Positions 38,296 through 52,289 are shown, counted from the stretch's first letter. The stretch is 64,000 nucleotides of DNA from Pyrocephalus nanus (GCA_038380795.1 CM076265.1:3956001-4020000); one strand, 5' to 3'. Notes: generated by a model from the sequence alone, not told the origin. A program made the numbers and translations.

Positions 38296-41200
38296 GTGAG
38301 AGAACTTCCCCTGACCTACCTCTCTTGGAGTTTTCCTTACTGCATGCTTGGCTCAAGGGGAGGTTTGATATGCACAGCAGAATGCAGGCTCTGTGCTAAA
38401 GTAAGCAAAAATATCTGTGCATGTTGACATGAGGACAGCATAGCATGGTTTATATTCCTTGCAACCTGTTCAAGGGGTCAGGGCTATTGCACCTCGACTT
38501 CAGCTTGACTTTCCACACTCTTGCAGTTACAAATGAGCATCAGTTATTTGGACTGGAGCCTGCGACACCTGAAATTGTTCTGCAAAGGGAATATGAGAAT
38601 TGTTCTATTCACGTTTTGCTTTTTGTATTTCTTTGCCTTGATATTTTTGTCCACTGAGGTGCAGAATATGACTCTGAGAAGCGTTTGCCACAGCTGCAAA
38701 TGACTGTTTTTATCAGTCATAAATTAGATTCTGTTGTTTTATTTATGCTCAGTAGTACTTTACTTAATGAACACATTCAGTGGGATGAAATGTTTATCAT
38801 TATTAAAAGGATTAGAATCCAGAGTGATGATTCACAAAATGATATTTTCAGCTACTTCATGGAGGGGATTCTGGAAATTGAGAATATACATCATTTTTAA
38901 TAAAGGATGTGGAACTTGTCTAGGTAGGTTTGATTCTCAGATGGGGTATTGCTTGCTATTTGACTTTCCAAGCTTAGAAATACTGTTGGAATATACTGAT
39001 TATAATTTACAGGATATGTATTGATATTAATTTTAATAATGATTTCTAGATAGATTTCACTTGCTTCAGAGAAGCATTCCTAGGAATGCTAGGGAATTCA
39101 AGGGAAATACTCAAAAGTTATAATTTAGGTGACCTACAAGAAGATAGAAATCAACATGAATTCCTGAAACAACTTCTATATTTTTATATAGCAAATATGG
39201 TGCACAAACCCAACTAATTGCCCTGTTTTCCTATTGAGTTTGCTTAGAGGCTCTGCCTGGTTTTCATACATTTCATAAGAAAATCTAGAATAAGCAAGAA
39301 CTTATTTCATTTGGAATAACTCCGTCTTCCTTAAAATGAAATAATTTCTTAATATTATTTGGGAGAAATATTCTTCATATGGCCTTCTTAATAAAGTTGG
39401 GGTTTTTTCAAAATAAGAGTGTACTGAAGGATCAGCTACTGTTAAGAAGTAGAAATGGTGGTGCTTCATCTATTTTAAAAGAAACTTGCCACCATTAATT
39501 TTCTCATTTCAGTTGTTAATGTCTCTATGGCTGTGGCAAATGGGAAAAAAAATTGGCTCGAGTTTTGCCTTTATGTCTAATTCACAGTGAAAAACTCTCT
39601 AAGCTTTGCTGAAGTACAGAGGAATTTGAAGTTATCAGAGTGGGAAGCAAATGGAAGTTCTGCTTAGATTGAAAAAAAAAAAAAACCCAATGGATCTCAG
39701 CTGAGGGAAGGTTGTTTAATTAGCTTTATTGTATGGATTGCAACCTGAACTTGGTGTTCTAGTTTTGCAGGTGGGAGTTTCAAAGTTTATGCATAACTAA
39801 ATTTGTGTGTCTGTGGCACAAATAGTCCTCGCTGTGCTCATCCCACATTAGCACAATTAACTGAAGTTTATTCAGATGGTGTCTGCTTGTTCTGCCTTGG
39901 TGGATACAGACGTAAGATTCTTATTTCAGTGTCCAAAGAATGCTTGCAGAGATAAACAATTATGTCCCTTGCATCACGGCTAGGTGCTAGTAATTAGAAG
40001 AAAATTAGATTTAGTTCAAGGGTTTGCACTGTATTTCTGTCATAAAGGGAAGATCCCAAGGATGGCTAAACAGCTGTACAGAGTAAGAAAAAAACTGTGT
40101 GTAGAGTAAATTGCATGCCACTTGCACTTATGTTTCTCCTGTGCTCAGATGGAGCATATGTTACTCAATAAGTTGAACAAAATGCAGTGGAAACTCCTTA
40201 ATAGTGACAAGAGACTAAATGCTGCTTCTGGACTACAGATATGACCCTCTGCCTCCACGAGGAGAAATATGTGCTGTTAAAATAATGGTCAAAAGCAAGT
40301 GCTCCGAAATGAAAGTTGACCAAGTAAGACATGTGCTTTCCCTCCGTGACTTAGAGACTGTAAAACACCTGATTTTTCAAGCCTGTGAGTGCTGCTCCCC
40401 AAGTTGTGAAGCGTGAGTTACAAAGTCTTTCTCAGGGAAAACCAGAATCCGCAGTCTGTCCTGAGGGCAGGATCCCACCGGAGCTGTGGCTTCTGTTTTG
40501 CACAGCTATTTTTGAGTGTTCAGCTGATGGGGGCTGTAGTGCCTCGAAGAGCAGCAAGGTGTTAAATAAAGACTAACACTTGAGTTTTTGAGGCAGACAC
40601 AGCAGGCTTAGGCTGGGGAAACCTCGTTTGCAGGGGTCCCAGCCAAGCTGCAGCAGGTTGTGCTGGACCTGCAGGGGCTCTGCCCTGCCTTTTACAACCT
40701 CCTCATGGCTCATTTGCTCTTGTGTGACTCTGCAAGTCAGCAGGTATGGTCAATCTTCATTAATCATCAAGCTGCAGGGTCTTGATCCTATAAATACCGC
40801 AGCTGTTAAAATTCTGGCTGGGACAGGTATTTGTTTTCTGTACCATTTTTGGTTAACTCAACACTTACCATCAAGTAGAGACATTTAGAGAAGTGTAGTT
40901 TGGACTCCACCATTCTAAATTTGTTTTACTATGAGACAGCTGAGGCTTTAAAATCTGGTTTTACTGTTTGTTTATTTAATGCAGCCAAACTTCGTTTTCT
41001 GTGTCCTTGTAGTACACAAAGGGCACAATTCAGCTTTGAAATAAATCACATCGTCTCTCACAAACACTCAAACACACGTTAAATAGCTAAATTAAATATG
41101 GCTGGGGAATTCAAGATGCCAAACTCGGTCACAGAAGTTTGGGGGTGTAATGATACAGCTCTTACTTATGCCAGTGGTAATTGTACAACTCGGGAGGCAC

Positions 41201-41560
41201 TCTGGAAGCTTTGGGTATCCTGTCCCACTGGCCTCTTTACATCAGCCATTCCCAACTGTTGCCATGCACACCGCTGATCTTTCTCTTTTGGGATGTTTAG
41301 CAACAGTCTGCTAATCGTTTTGAAGGCAGATTACACTCAAGGGCAACAATCAGGCACTGATTGTCTATACAACACTACCTATAGAGGCCATTTTAATCAA
41401 CATCTGTATGCAATGTAATAGATTCAGTTTGATAAATAATGTAGAATGATGGAGACTTAGTGCTGAACTTCACCTCATCTATCTTCCTTGTTCTCTGAGG
41501 AAGGATAAATATTCCAGGAAAATTCTTGGTGAATGTTTTGTGAATCTCTTCTGAAGTGTT

Positions 41561-41579
41561 CAACAACAACAACAACAAA
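41561..41579 (+). repeat. (CAA)6 microsatellite
   Basis: A perfect CAA trinucleotide repeat within intron 2. Confidence 0.9.
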
Positions 41580-43940
41580 TTCATCTCTCCAAGTGGCCTG
41601 TTTGAAGTCTTCAATATATTATATTTTACAGAAAATTAAAGAACAACGTTGTAGAACTCTTACTAACATCTAAACCAAGTCTTCACTAATAGTGGCTAAA
41701 TTGCTCTCTTTTGAGATTGTCTTCCTAAATTAAGATTTATCTTGATATCTTATGAAGCAGGTATTCTGAAGTTTCCTTTATTCTCTTTCTGATTACACAC
41801 ACTGCTTATCTTTTCCTTATTAATATTTCTACATTTTCACTGTAAGGCATCTTCTTTCAGTTTTGCTGTTTCTGCAGTTAAGCTGAGATTTCAGTCTTGT
41901 GTTCCTCCGAATTGTACACAGTAGTCAGTCTGGACCCTCAGCATAAAATCACATGGAATTAAGATACAGTAACCCTTTGGAGTGCCATTGTCTTTATGCA
42001 GAATCCTGTAAGTGTATGCAACTTGCCTTTATTGCAGGAGCATCTGAGTTTTGTACAGGAGGTGCCTGATAAAAGTCCTAAATCCTTTCCTGCAGGTATC
42101 GCTGCCTTTGTCGAGATTCCTCATTTTCTGTCTTGACGTTTTGTTCCTATTAAATGTGGGGCTTCATCCAATTTATCAAGGAAGTTCTGGACTACAATCT
42201 GTCCTTCAAAGCGCTGTTGATTCTCCCCAAAACTGGTGCTTTGTGAACATGGTTGATAATTAAACACTCAGTATGAAACATTTTGTGGAAACATGACCTG
42301 GTAAACTGAGTCACGAAGACCCAAAATCAGACACTTCTTTGTATTGCCTTGGCATAATCTGTTGTTAGATTCTTATGCTGTGTAAACTGTGTTTGTGATA
42401 GTTTAGTGTTAAATGCCTGCAGTATTACTGGAGGTGTCCTTTTGACTTGTTTAGCTCTAGAATGAATCAAGAAATTCTTAGTTTAGGTCACTGAATTTAC
42501 TGACCCACTGGCGCAAAACCGATGCAAGAACATGAGCAGGTGCAGCAGTAGAAAGGGTGAAGGTTTCATTAAAGGTGTGGCTTTTATAAAAGCTAGAGAT
42601 GTGTGCTAAAGAAGAGAACATTTGAGGAAAATTGGAGTTAATAGTGAGCTAAGTAAGGTAAGGGGTCTTTTACCCTGAAACAATGGCCCAAACATTGCCT
42701 TTGTTTTTGAATATGTGTCGACCACAACCTGTTCACTTGATGCTGTTTAGCTGACTGATGTGCTTAGCAAGGCATAGGCACTGAGATTAAAAGGTATTTT
42801 TATAACCTCTTAGAAAAGCAGGTCCTCAAATGCTGTGTTTCAGCATTTTATGGAAGTCTTACATCTTCTTAAGCAGTTGATGCAGTGTATTTTGAAAGAT
42901 GCAGTCTCAAAAGGCTTTTAGCCATGCCAAATGATTTATTTCTTGTATTTATAAGCAAAGGTTTTTTAGTAGTTTTAAAAAGAATTAATGACTGCAGTTA
43001 CTGTTAAGCTTTTTACATTGAAAGTTAACATGTACCTATATAATACTGATGTTACATTTGGCCTGTAGGTTTGTTTTTTTAACCTTATATCCCAGTATAG
43101 ACTCGTCGGGCTACTTAGTAAACAGCTTGTTCTGAGCTGCATGAAGTGGTGTAGTTTTGTTTAACAAATGTTCAGAACTCACAGGTATTTTGCTCCTGTT
43201 TGCATTCTCTACATTCCCTTTCCCAGCATCTCATCACTGAGACAGACTCTGTCATCTTGCTGCATGAAAGCACATGGAAGTAGTGATCCAAAGCTATAAT
43301 TACAGGAGTAAGTTAAATATGAAAGAATCAGAACATGCCAGGTATATAATTTGGAGACTGAGCAGGTGGACACGAATTCTGAGTCTGTAAAACTTAAGTT
43401 CTTTGGTATTTGCCAGAGTAATCCTGAATATTCTTTCTATAAGAATCGCTGCAAATATTATTCTAGGCATAAAAAAAATATATATATTTTACAATAGTTA
43501 ATCAAGCTCTAGTTCACTTTTCCTGCAGAGTGGAATTTATTAACCTTGGTGAAAATTTTCACTCATTTTTCTGGAACTCCAGGTTCCATACCATGACATT
43601 CAGGGATTAAATATGACATTTAAAAAAAGCCCCAAACCAAACAAAAGAACCCCAAAAGGTGTTTGCCACTGCCAGTTCTAGCTTTGACCGGAAAATGTGA
43701 ACCCTTTGTATGAGATTAAATAGAAATATCTCTGGCACACTGGAAAAACCTCAACCTGAACCACTTATTGGCAAGGTTTCAGTTAAAAAATGGTCTCAGG
43801 GGATAGTTATGCCTTGCTTCAGACAGTAAAAGATAATTTAAGAGAGTGATGAAGAACTGGCAGAACAGAAAGAGTTCTAGTAGTCATTATTTGCTACTGA
43901 TGAGGCTGTAGAAAAAGCAAACTAGATTCCAGCCATGTAG

Positions 43941-43993
43941 GTTTGTTGGTTTGTTTGGTTTCGGGGTTTTTTGTTTGTTTGTTTGTTTGTTTG
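43941..43993 (+). repeat. (GTTT)n microsatellite, imperfect then perfect
   Basis: Irregular GTTTG and TTTGG units lead into a perfect TTTG repeat from about 43967 to 43993. Confidence 0.9.
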
Positions 43994-44201
43994 CATTCTT
44001 CCTTTATATTTATTTTCCTGGTTTCAGCTTGTGTTGTGAGAAGGCAAAATTTTTTGCACTGTAACATTTTCCAGTTTTTTCACCCAAACTTTGGTTTGTT
44101 ACACCTTGGGAACTCCCTCAACTCAGAGTGTGCACACCTGTTGTGCCTGTTAGAATTAATGATCCAAACCATGACATTTCAGTGCCAAAAACAGAAAATA
44201 C

Positions 44202-44227
44202 AAAAAAAAAAAAAAAAAAAAAAAAAA
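44202..44227 (+). repeat. Poly(A) run, 26 nt
   Basis: Twenty-six consecutive A. The 200 bp upstream show no polyadenylation signal or recognisable mRNA-like sequence, so a processed retrocopy is not supported. Confidence 0.93.
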
Positions 44228-45279
44228 TCTGATTACTATTCTGTTATTATTTTATTAGAGAGGAACTTTGAACCAGCAGATGACACGTGTGCAAAGAGGA
44301 AACAAATATTAAATTGTGCCTGCTCACAACACAACTTAGTTCACTACTGAATAAAAAAATAAAAAGGGGGTTCAGTTTCTTAGCCCGGGCTTGCCCTTCT
44401 GATGTCAACTTGCTTATCTCAACTCTACTGGTTTTCATGGAGCTTCCTGGTTTATGGTGTGATAGGGAAGGAGCCAAGAGGCTTTCTGTGGCTCAGACTC
44501 TCCCAAAAACCTGCCTATGTGTACCTTTGTGCTAAACATTCATACCCTTGGAGCTCAAAGCAGAGACCTCTTTCTTCCAGCCCCTCTTTGATATGGGAAA
44601 CACTCATGCTGATGGAAGACTGTGTAACACTGCATCCCCCTCAGCCACCTTGATTTTAAGTATGCTGGAGTGCCTGTTCTAAAGGTTTTCTTGCTCTGTT
44701 ATTACCATCACTTCTAAAACTTCTTTTATTATTTTTAATTTTCGTTAATTTGGCTTTAGTTTCTGTTCTGACATTTCTTTTTCTTTGCCCTTTCCCTATC
44801 TATGGAAAAGATCACCTAGCTTCTGGCCATGTAATAATTAGTCCTCTTTTTTTATCTAATCTTATTTATTCTCTTTGTTTTTTCTTGAGAATGACTTCAA
44901 ATGATTATCGTGTCACAGTAAGAGCTTATGTTTTTTGGAAAGCGTTATGCCTAAACAAATATTTAATTTGTTGACGATTCAAGTTCTGTTTTTCAGAAGA
45001 CACAGCCAAAACACAAACCAAAGAAACCCTCTGAAAACCCTAAAACCAAGAAGAGGAAGCATGCCTCTTGAGATAGGTCAGCTAAAGCTCCAGACACCTT
45101 TTCAGATCCAAGGCTTATCACAGGCAGGTTATCTCAAGGGTAACTTCTGCCCTGCCTTGCAGACTGCCAATGCATGCAGAGCCAAACTACGTCATGGTGA
45201 AATATCAGAACTGCCTAATTAAATCTCCCGTTAAAGAATGCTATCTGTTAGTTTATCCTGTTTCTTGGATTAAACTGCA

Positions 45280-46173
45280 AGATTTCCCAGTTCTAAGAAC
45301 CCTCCAAAGAGACTCATTAGAGAATTTTTTCCTGGAATTTGGCACTGGCACTTAACAAAGAAATCCTCAAGAGGGGAAATTACACTGGAAACACTGTCCC
45401 TTTCTGCCTTGGAGACTCCAGTCTGCTCTTCAGACACATCAGTGTTCAGAGTCCCATTCTGGGCCTTTTGAGGCTTAGGATCACTTGAAGCTTTGCGAGG
45501 GTTCTCTTTTCATGTCTTGCTTCCAGTCTTGAAGCCAGTTTTTGCATTTGCAATTGTTTCATTCAGAGCCAAAGTCTGGATCTTGGAAGTGCAGATCCTG
45601 TTAACTCTGTTTTGTCAATCAGTAAAAGCTGCATGTTCTTCCCCAGGCAGTGTTTAAGAGGACATATCTATCTCAGTGACTCTAAAGGGATTTATTTCAA
45701 ATATCCCTTTTCTCCAGCCCAGGTAATCTGCCTAACTCATTGTTATTCCGCTCTCAGATAGTCTTTCTTCAGACAGTGACACCTAGGCTGTGAAATTTTA
45801 GGAAAGACATTTAACCCCTCTGGCAACAGTCAGATGCTTCACAGCTACCATATGGCAGCTGTCAGGGGTTATAACTCTATCTCTATGTAGGCTCTAGGAT
45901 CATTTGAACATCTATTCAGTATCTCTTTCTTCATTCCTAGTGTTGTCATCAGGCTTTCCTTCCTAGATTTCCCTTTAGGTAGCCTGTTATTTTCCCAGCC
46001 TTCATCTGAGGCGCTCATCAATGACTCCGGATTCTTTGTATCTCTGCTGAAAAAGATCAGCACTCTTATCTCGTCACTCCTATCACTGTCCTTTAGTGCT
46101 CCAAGAATTACCTCTGATGTAGTGATTTGCCATTCTGCAGCATCAGGAAACCTCCAGCGTGTCAGTTCCAATC
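45280..46173 (-). pseudogene. Coding-like minus-strand relic, family unidentified
   Basis: Two minus-strand frames here look more like protein than the surroundings. The first (46171 down to 45869) is about 100 codons without a stop and without a good ATG start; it contains SEVILGALKDSDRSDEIRVL followed by a LIFFSRD segment. The second (about 45655 down to 45290) is about 120 codons with two TGA stops, either of which could be a decayed CGA. It contains KENPRKASSDPKPQKAQNGT and SKAERDSVSSVISPLEDFF. The fragments are joined by a stop-rich stretch. The two could be parts of one decayed gene or retrocopy, or chance open frames in an A-rich strand. I do not recognise the family. Confidence 0.25.
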
Positions 46174-47943
46174 AGTGGGACCTTAGAACAAGAGTTTGTT
46201 CTTTGCACTTCCACTTTACATCAGGTTAGAAAGTGTTTATCAGGTATTCCCTGCTGATCTGGACTTCAGCTATCACTGCCTGCAATCCTTGCTGTGATAA
46301 CTGTGGATCTGGACATCTGTGCTCCCCCCCAGAATGACACAGGGCTTTAGAAAGGAAGGGTTATTCTGGGGAAATGTGTTTGTTCCTGCACTTCTCTCCA
46401 AAGGGGAATGTCAGCTACCAGCCTACAATGACTAGGCTGTAGGCATATGGAATTATGTCTGTACTTGAGGTTATATGGACATTTCTACCATAAGGAAATC
46501 CTGTTGTCAGTCCTCTGGACTTTTGAATGTAGACAGATGCCAGTAGGAAGTCTCCCAATTAAATTTAAATGGTGGTCTTTCTTTTATTTTTATTTTTTTT
46601 TCCTCTTTTTCCCTCCACTGTGTTAAGAGAGGTTCTGGTGACTTAGAAACGGAACAGCTTTTTTTTAATTCAGGAGTTTACCTGCCTGACTCGTTCCTGA
46701 ATGGCTGATACAGAAAAAAATCCTTCCTCCATACTTTATAGTCAAGTGAGGCAAGTCAGTTCTCACTGCAACTCACTGCTGAATTAATTGCTGCCAGACT
46801 AAATATGCTGCTTGCTATGCCTGTTGTCTTGAGAACTGCTTTCTGCTTTCAGGAGGCACTTTTGCATTATCAAAGTGACAATATATTTAGCTTCTGTTAT
46901 TCTAGACTGTGTGTGCACCCTTCTCAGACCTGGCTGTGGAGTACCCTGTCAGTCTTCCTCCTTTACAACTCTTCCCTTTCTAATGATGGCAGGGACCCCC
47001 TCAGTGTTTGCCAAGGGATAGTGTTTCAACTTCCACTGCTGCCCTGAACAGTTGTAATTCATTATTCTCTTTGCTGTGATGGCTCTTTCTCATGACCTAA
47101 TAACCCAGGATCATTAGTCATCTGATCACAGTGTATTTATTTTACCTCGGAACGATACAAGACCTGTTCAGGAAATGACCACACCTTCTGATTCTGTTGC
47201 ATTCAACGTGCTTGCCTTTGGGTGCTTCATCCACAGTCATTCCACTTCATGCAGTGATCAGTGGAAATCCACAATGATGTCCTCAGAATGATGAGCATGG
47301 ACTCATACATCTGAAAAATATCCCAATCAAGTCAGTTGTTTTGTGTCAGTGCTAGTCTTTACTGAAGAGACTTTGCAGATGGGTTTCTGATCAGGATGCT
47401 TGATTTTTCTTTGCTCTGTTTTCTCTGAAAACTACAAGTTAAGCCTGGGATGTAGCTTTAAGAAGTCTTTTTTCCCTGACAAGGTTGAGAGTATTTGGAA
47501 GTCCCAGACCAAAAAGCCATATAAAATTGCTTTTTCTTTCATATTACTCTCATGGAACTTGTCTCATCCAGCATGACACTGGATTGCTTTAGTGTAAAGT
47601 AACCTTGTTCATCCCTGGTTTGTGAGGTCTGGGATTGTAAGGGTACTTCTAGCTGAAAGTACTTGCACAGGAGGATCTCTTTGGACACATGGACCAAATT
47701 CAGTCATCAGAATCTCTCCTGATCTGTCATCCCACATCCTGATTTTCTTCAATCACTTGCTGTCCACCTCAGCCTAACGATCAGCTGAATGGTGCAATCC
47801 TTCCATCAGCAGAAAGCCCTGACAGAGAGGTTTGCAGTGCTTAGTTGCTACACAACTACAATTTTTCAAAGGCCTCCTGAGGCACTATCCCAGTGACCAC
47901 TCCCACCAGTGAGGTTTGTATTCAGTTGTGTCTGTTCTTCTGC

Positions 47944-48363
47944 GATCTCCTCTGCGCTGGGGCAGCCTCACCTTGAATATTGTGTGCAGTTTTGGTCACC
48001 ATAATATAAGAAAGATATTAAGCTCTTAGAGAGCGTCCAGAGGAGGGCAACAAAGATGGTGAAGGGCCTTGAGGGGAAGCCTCAAGTGACAGGACCCGAG
48101 GGAATGGCCTGAAGTTGTGTCAGGGGAGGTTTAGGTTTGATATTAGAAAAGGATTCTTCACCCAGAGGGTGGTTGGGCACTGGGACAGGCTTCTCCAGCA
48201 AAGTGGTCACAGCACCGAGCCTGCCAGAGTTCAAGAAGCGTTTGGATGACACTCTCAGGCACAGGGTGTGACTCCTGTGGATGTCCTCTGTGCAGGGCTA
48301 AGAGTCAGACTCGATGATCCTTGTGGGTGCTTTCCAACTCGGCATGTTCTGTGATTTTGTGAC
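47944..48363 (+). mobile_element. CR1 LINE, 5'-truncated 3' end, sense orientation
   Basis: The sequence follows the well-known avian CR1 3' region in order: the GCAGTTTTGGTCACC segment, CCAGAGGAGGGCAACAAAGA, GGACCCGAGGGAATGGCCTG, TTCTTCACCCAGAGGGTGGT, AGTTCAAGAAGCGTTTGGA, and the terminal ACTCGATGATCCTTGTGGGT with TTCTGTGATTTTGTGA. Compared with the usual CR1 order, about 130 bp appear to be missing near 48089, where CTCAAGTGAC joins directly to AGGACCC. There is no intact reverse transcriptase; it is an inactive fossil in the same orientation as SPON1. Confidence 0.93.
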
Positions 48364-49897
48364 CTTTCTGTTAGCCACTTGCACTGACCCCAGCCTCTCC
48401 CTGCATCTTGATCTGTGTGGACTTCCTGACTGTGGCAATTGCTGCTATAAGAATAATGTCTTTGTGGATTGTTTCTCGTCTGCTGAGTTTCATTTTAATC
48501 AGCAGATGAAGCCAGGAGATCTGACTTTCACTTCAAGCAGGAGATAAAGGTGGTAACACCAGAGGACAGCTGTAAGTAGATATGATCTTACCACAGGCCA
48601 CTTCTGAGTCAGATTGTTTCTCAAGCCATGGTGTGGATGTTCCCATCTGGGATATTATCAGGACAGCTATTTATAGCACTGACTTACAGGAGTTTCTCTT
48701 ACTAATCAAGCACTGCAAACTCAAGAATATATCTAGAAATAGTGCATCACTCATCACTGTAGTTATGTAGTTCTGTTCTGTCAAGTGATTCTTGACTCCT
48801 ACTCCAAGTAGTTGTGCTTCTGGGAGGACCTGATATTGGGAATCACCCATGGTGGAAATCAACATATGAACCATCACTGAAAGGGGACAGAGAAGTTTCT
48901 TGTGAGTAATTACCTTCCTGAGAGATGGATTGCATTTTTATTTTAAACTATTAATCTCAAACCATCCACCCTCTGCTCTCTTTTGTTTCCCTTTTGAGTT
49001 GCTGTGAGAAAAACTGAAAATTGTGTATTCAGCTTTACTTTTCTCATGGCTGTATAAGGGGCAGGATCTGAATGTACCCTACACATACTGCAAAAGCAGA
49101 ACTTTCTGGTTTAGGTGCTTTTGGTTTCAATTGATAGAGACAAGCAAATACCTAATGAATACTGACACAGGCAAGACATTTCAACAAGCCATTATCACTC
49201 GTAATCTGTTGAAGTTTCGATGGAAAAAAAAATCCCAAGCAGTGTTTGCTGGACAGTATTTTGTATTTTTTTTATGCACAGTTATTTCTGAGTGCTAAAA
49301 CAGCATTGAAATTAATTTTCACATGAAAATAACTCAAGACTAATGAAGAAATTCCCGATCCAGTTGCACAAAAGCTAACGTTTGGCTCTTGAGAATGCTT
49401 TTCATAGTACTCAGTAATTAGGAAGGGAAATTCCCTGCTGGTATAGAGCTACCATTTTGTTCCCTGTTCCCTGCATTGTTGCTGGGGGTAGGGTTATTAT
49501 GCAATCTCTGGCAAGCTCATCCTACCAGACTCCTTACTAATTTGTAGGCTGTAGGTGTAAATTGAAAAGCCTTCCTCCTGCTTCTGTTTACTTCACAGAT
49601 TGAACTGGGCTCCAATTATTCTCTTCTGTGTGAACTGAGGCGCTGTTGTTGCTCTTGCCTCTTTTTTTCTCCTTGTGGGTGGGCACAGTTCATTTGAACC
49701 TGCTTTCCTTTTCAAAAGAAACATTTGAAAGAACGAGTGTGTAAGAAGTAGCTTTAGTACTTACTGTTCTATAACTTTAATGATTATGTATCTCAATACA
49801 GTCAGTACTGGAGTAGAGGTTTCTTAGGGCATTGCCAGTGTTTATTCATTATTTGTCAGCCACACATCAGGGTTTTGTTCTCTTGGAGCCCATTTAA

Positions 49898-49912
49898 TTT
49901 TTTTTTTTTTTT
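49898..49912 (+). repeat. Poly(T) run, 15 nt
   Basis: An uninterrupted run of T within intron 2. Confidence 0.93.
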
Positions 49913-52272
49913 CTTTTTATTCTCCCTATTTTTACTTGTATGAGTAAAGCTGACTCTGCCTGTATGGGAAGCTTAATTATACCTGATATTGCTCAGTTTA
50001 GCCTGCTTTTCACAAACTTATTTTAGTTAACCTACTGCTTTCTAAGATGAAGAAAAGGGAGAAGAAGAGAGGGGACATAAAGTAGCAAACGAATAATGAT
50101 AATGGAGAAATATTTTACACTGCAATCTCTCTCGACCAATAGGTCACTTTCATAGGAAAATTAACTATCTATTTAATACCATTAAGTGAAGAATGCCTTT
50201 CTGAAAGCTTTAGGGAGGTATTTTGAATGGTTGCTAAGGCAGCAGTTTGCCCCTTCTTGCTGTCCTTTCACTCTGGCCCTTCTTTACATGATAGTGGGAA
50301 TCCCAGATGCAGGAGTGCAGCAAAAACCTCCCATTAGTAAATCACTCCCTCCCACACTAATCCTTCCTGTTAAGAAAATCTGTCCACACATTGTGATAAA
50401 TCCCAGATTAAGATAATAATAAATGTTTTCTGCATTGGCTGCATGCATAGGACCAGTGGGTTTTTTGAGTGTTCAGAGTTTCTTGGCTTCCTTTAGATTC
50501 TTTCAGTAACCTAGTTTTATTGTCCATAAAGGTTATACAAAGTGCTTGCATGTATTAAATTGGGTTATGATATATTTAGACACTGGGATTATATAATAGC
50601 CTTAGTTTAAATACTGTATGTTCCAAACAAGAATTTGGAACTTTTTCTTAGACATTGTGTAAGATTTCCCTAAAGGGTGAAAAAACCCTGTGTGCCACCT
50701 TCTCCAAACTCTCTATATTCATCTGTTTCTTTTCTTTTAGTCCATCTGATGCTCCTTTGATTACATTACTTGAAAAATGCGTTAAACCCACATTATAAGC
50801 AACCAGCTTTGTATGTGGTGCAGATGTTTTGCAACTGCCAGCTTTCACAGGAAGAACATTGTGCACATCACAATGTGTTCTTGGGTTTCTAAATCCCCTT
50901 GCCCTCCAACTGCTGACTGGGAGAGACATTGGGTATTTCTTCTTGGGAGGAACAAACCTGATACAACCTGTGTGAATGCTGGTCCTGGACCATTTCTGTT
51001 TGTATTTTTACTTCTATACGTGTGATGTACACTAAAAACTTAGTTAAACCAGAGCCAAATAAGGAAAACGTGCATAAATGTGGAAAGGAACATTACAAGA
51101 TTAAAAACATGATCAAAATATAAAGGCAAGATCAAATACTGAACTCATTGCTGTTGAGATACTTGATTCTTGATATGTACCTCTTGAATTTTGAGAAATC
51201 ATGGCTCAATTTTTTTCCAGTTGAATTTTCTGAATCTTGCCCTAATGATTATCTGTTGTCAGTGCTCCACATTTGCATTTACATTTATGGATATAATACA
51301 GCTTTCAAATGTGCTTTTCCATTGTCTTTCTGATGAAGACTTCAAAGCTTTTGTGTAAATTAAATTCCATAAACGTTTTATTCTAGAATGTGAATTTGTC
51401 TTATCTGCTTTACACAAGAGTAAATGTTGAAGGAACTTGCTCAAGATCACATATCACATTTGAGTCACTGCTAAACTTCAGGGGTTCTGCTCTTCCCATA
51501 TAGTGTTTGCCTCCCAAGCCAGGAATGTTTAAATAGTCATCTTTCTTCTTGCATGTAAATACTGTCCATGCATAAAATAACAAAGGTTTGTAAGATGTAT
51601 AACATTCCAACCATGGGTGTAAAATGTGACATAGAGATTTTAAAACATGGGAACACAGTCTAATTCTATCTATATGGGGGGAACCCTAAAAACATTTCCA
51701 GTAACAATAGCTGTTGTGCTGGTGTGTATCAAAGAGATAAGCAATTCTTTCCTACTAAAGGATTAAAGTGACAAAACCCCTCCAAATACTCTCTTAGCAC
51801 TCTGGGCTTAGTCACTTAAACAAATAGATGTGTTTGGAGTCATGCTATGTTTTAGTTCTTCCTGTTGCTGGCACAGAAACAGCAACATTTCCATGTAGTT
51901 TGGATTACTAAACTGGATGATGGTGTAATTCCTACTGTGCTCTGTATAATATGGAAGTGTTGTGTTTGTTTTTTGGAGGTTTTTTTAAGTGAAAATAAGT
52001 AATAACCATCTCATCTATTAAATATGATTTATGGTCTTTAATTTTGATACTTCTGTAATTACATAGTTCATATTCTGGAGATTAGCTGCCATTTACAAAG
52101 TGTTGGTATCTCCTGCAAATTAGGTTTTCCTTTCTATGCAGTTGAATTTCTGACTTTTTTGAACCATTTTTTTTTAATCCTTCTTTGCTGCAGTTGTTTT
52201 GCAGTTGCATACTTTATAGAATTGTTTTCTCTAGTACCTGTGCAAAATTTGTACAATTACTCTTCAAAAGAT

Positions 52273-52289
52273 AAAAAAAAAAAAAAAAA
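52273..52289 (+). repeat. Poly(A) run, 17 nt
   Basis: An uninterrupted run of A within intron 2. Confidence 0.93.

Noticed and set aside
44000..44227. Processed retrocopy ending in the 26-nt poly(A)
   Set aside because: There is no polyadenylation signal, no coding remnant upstream and no obvious target-site duplication.
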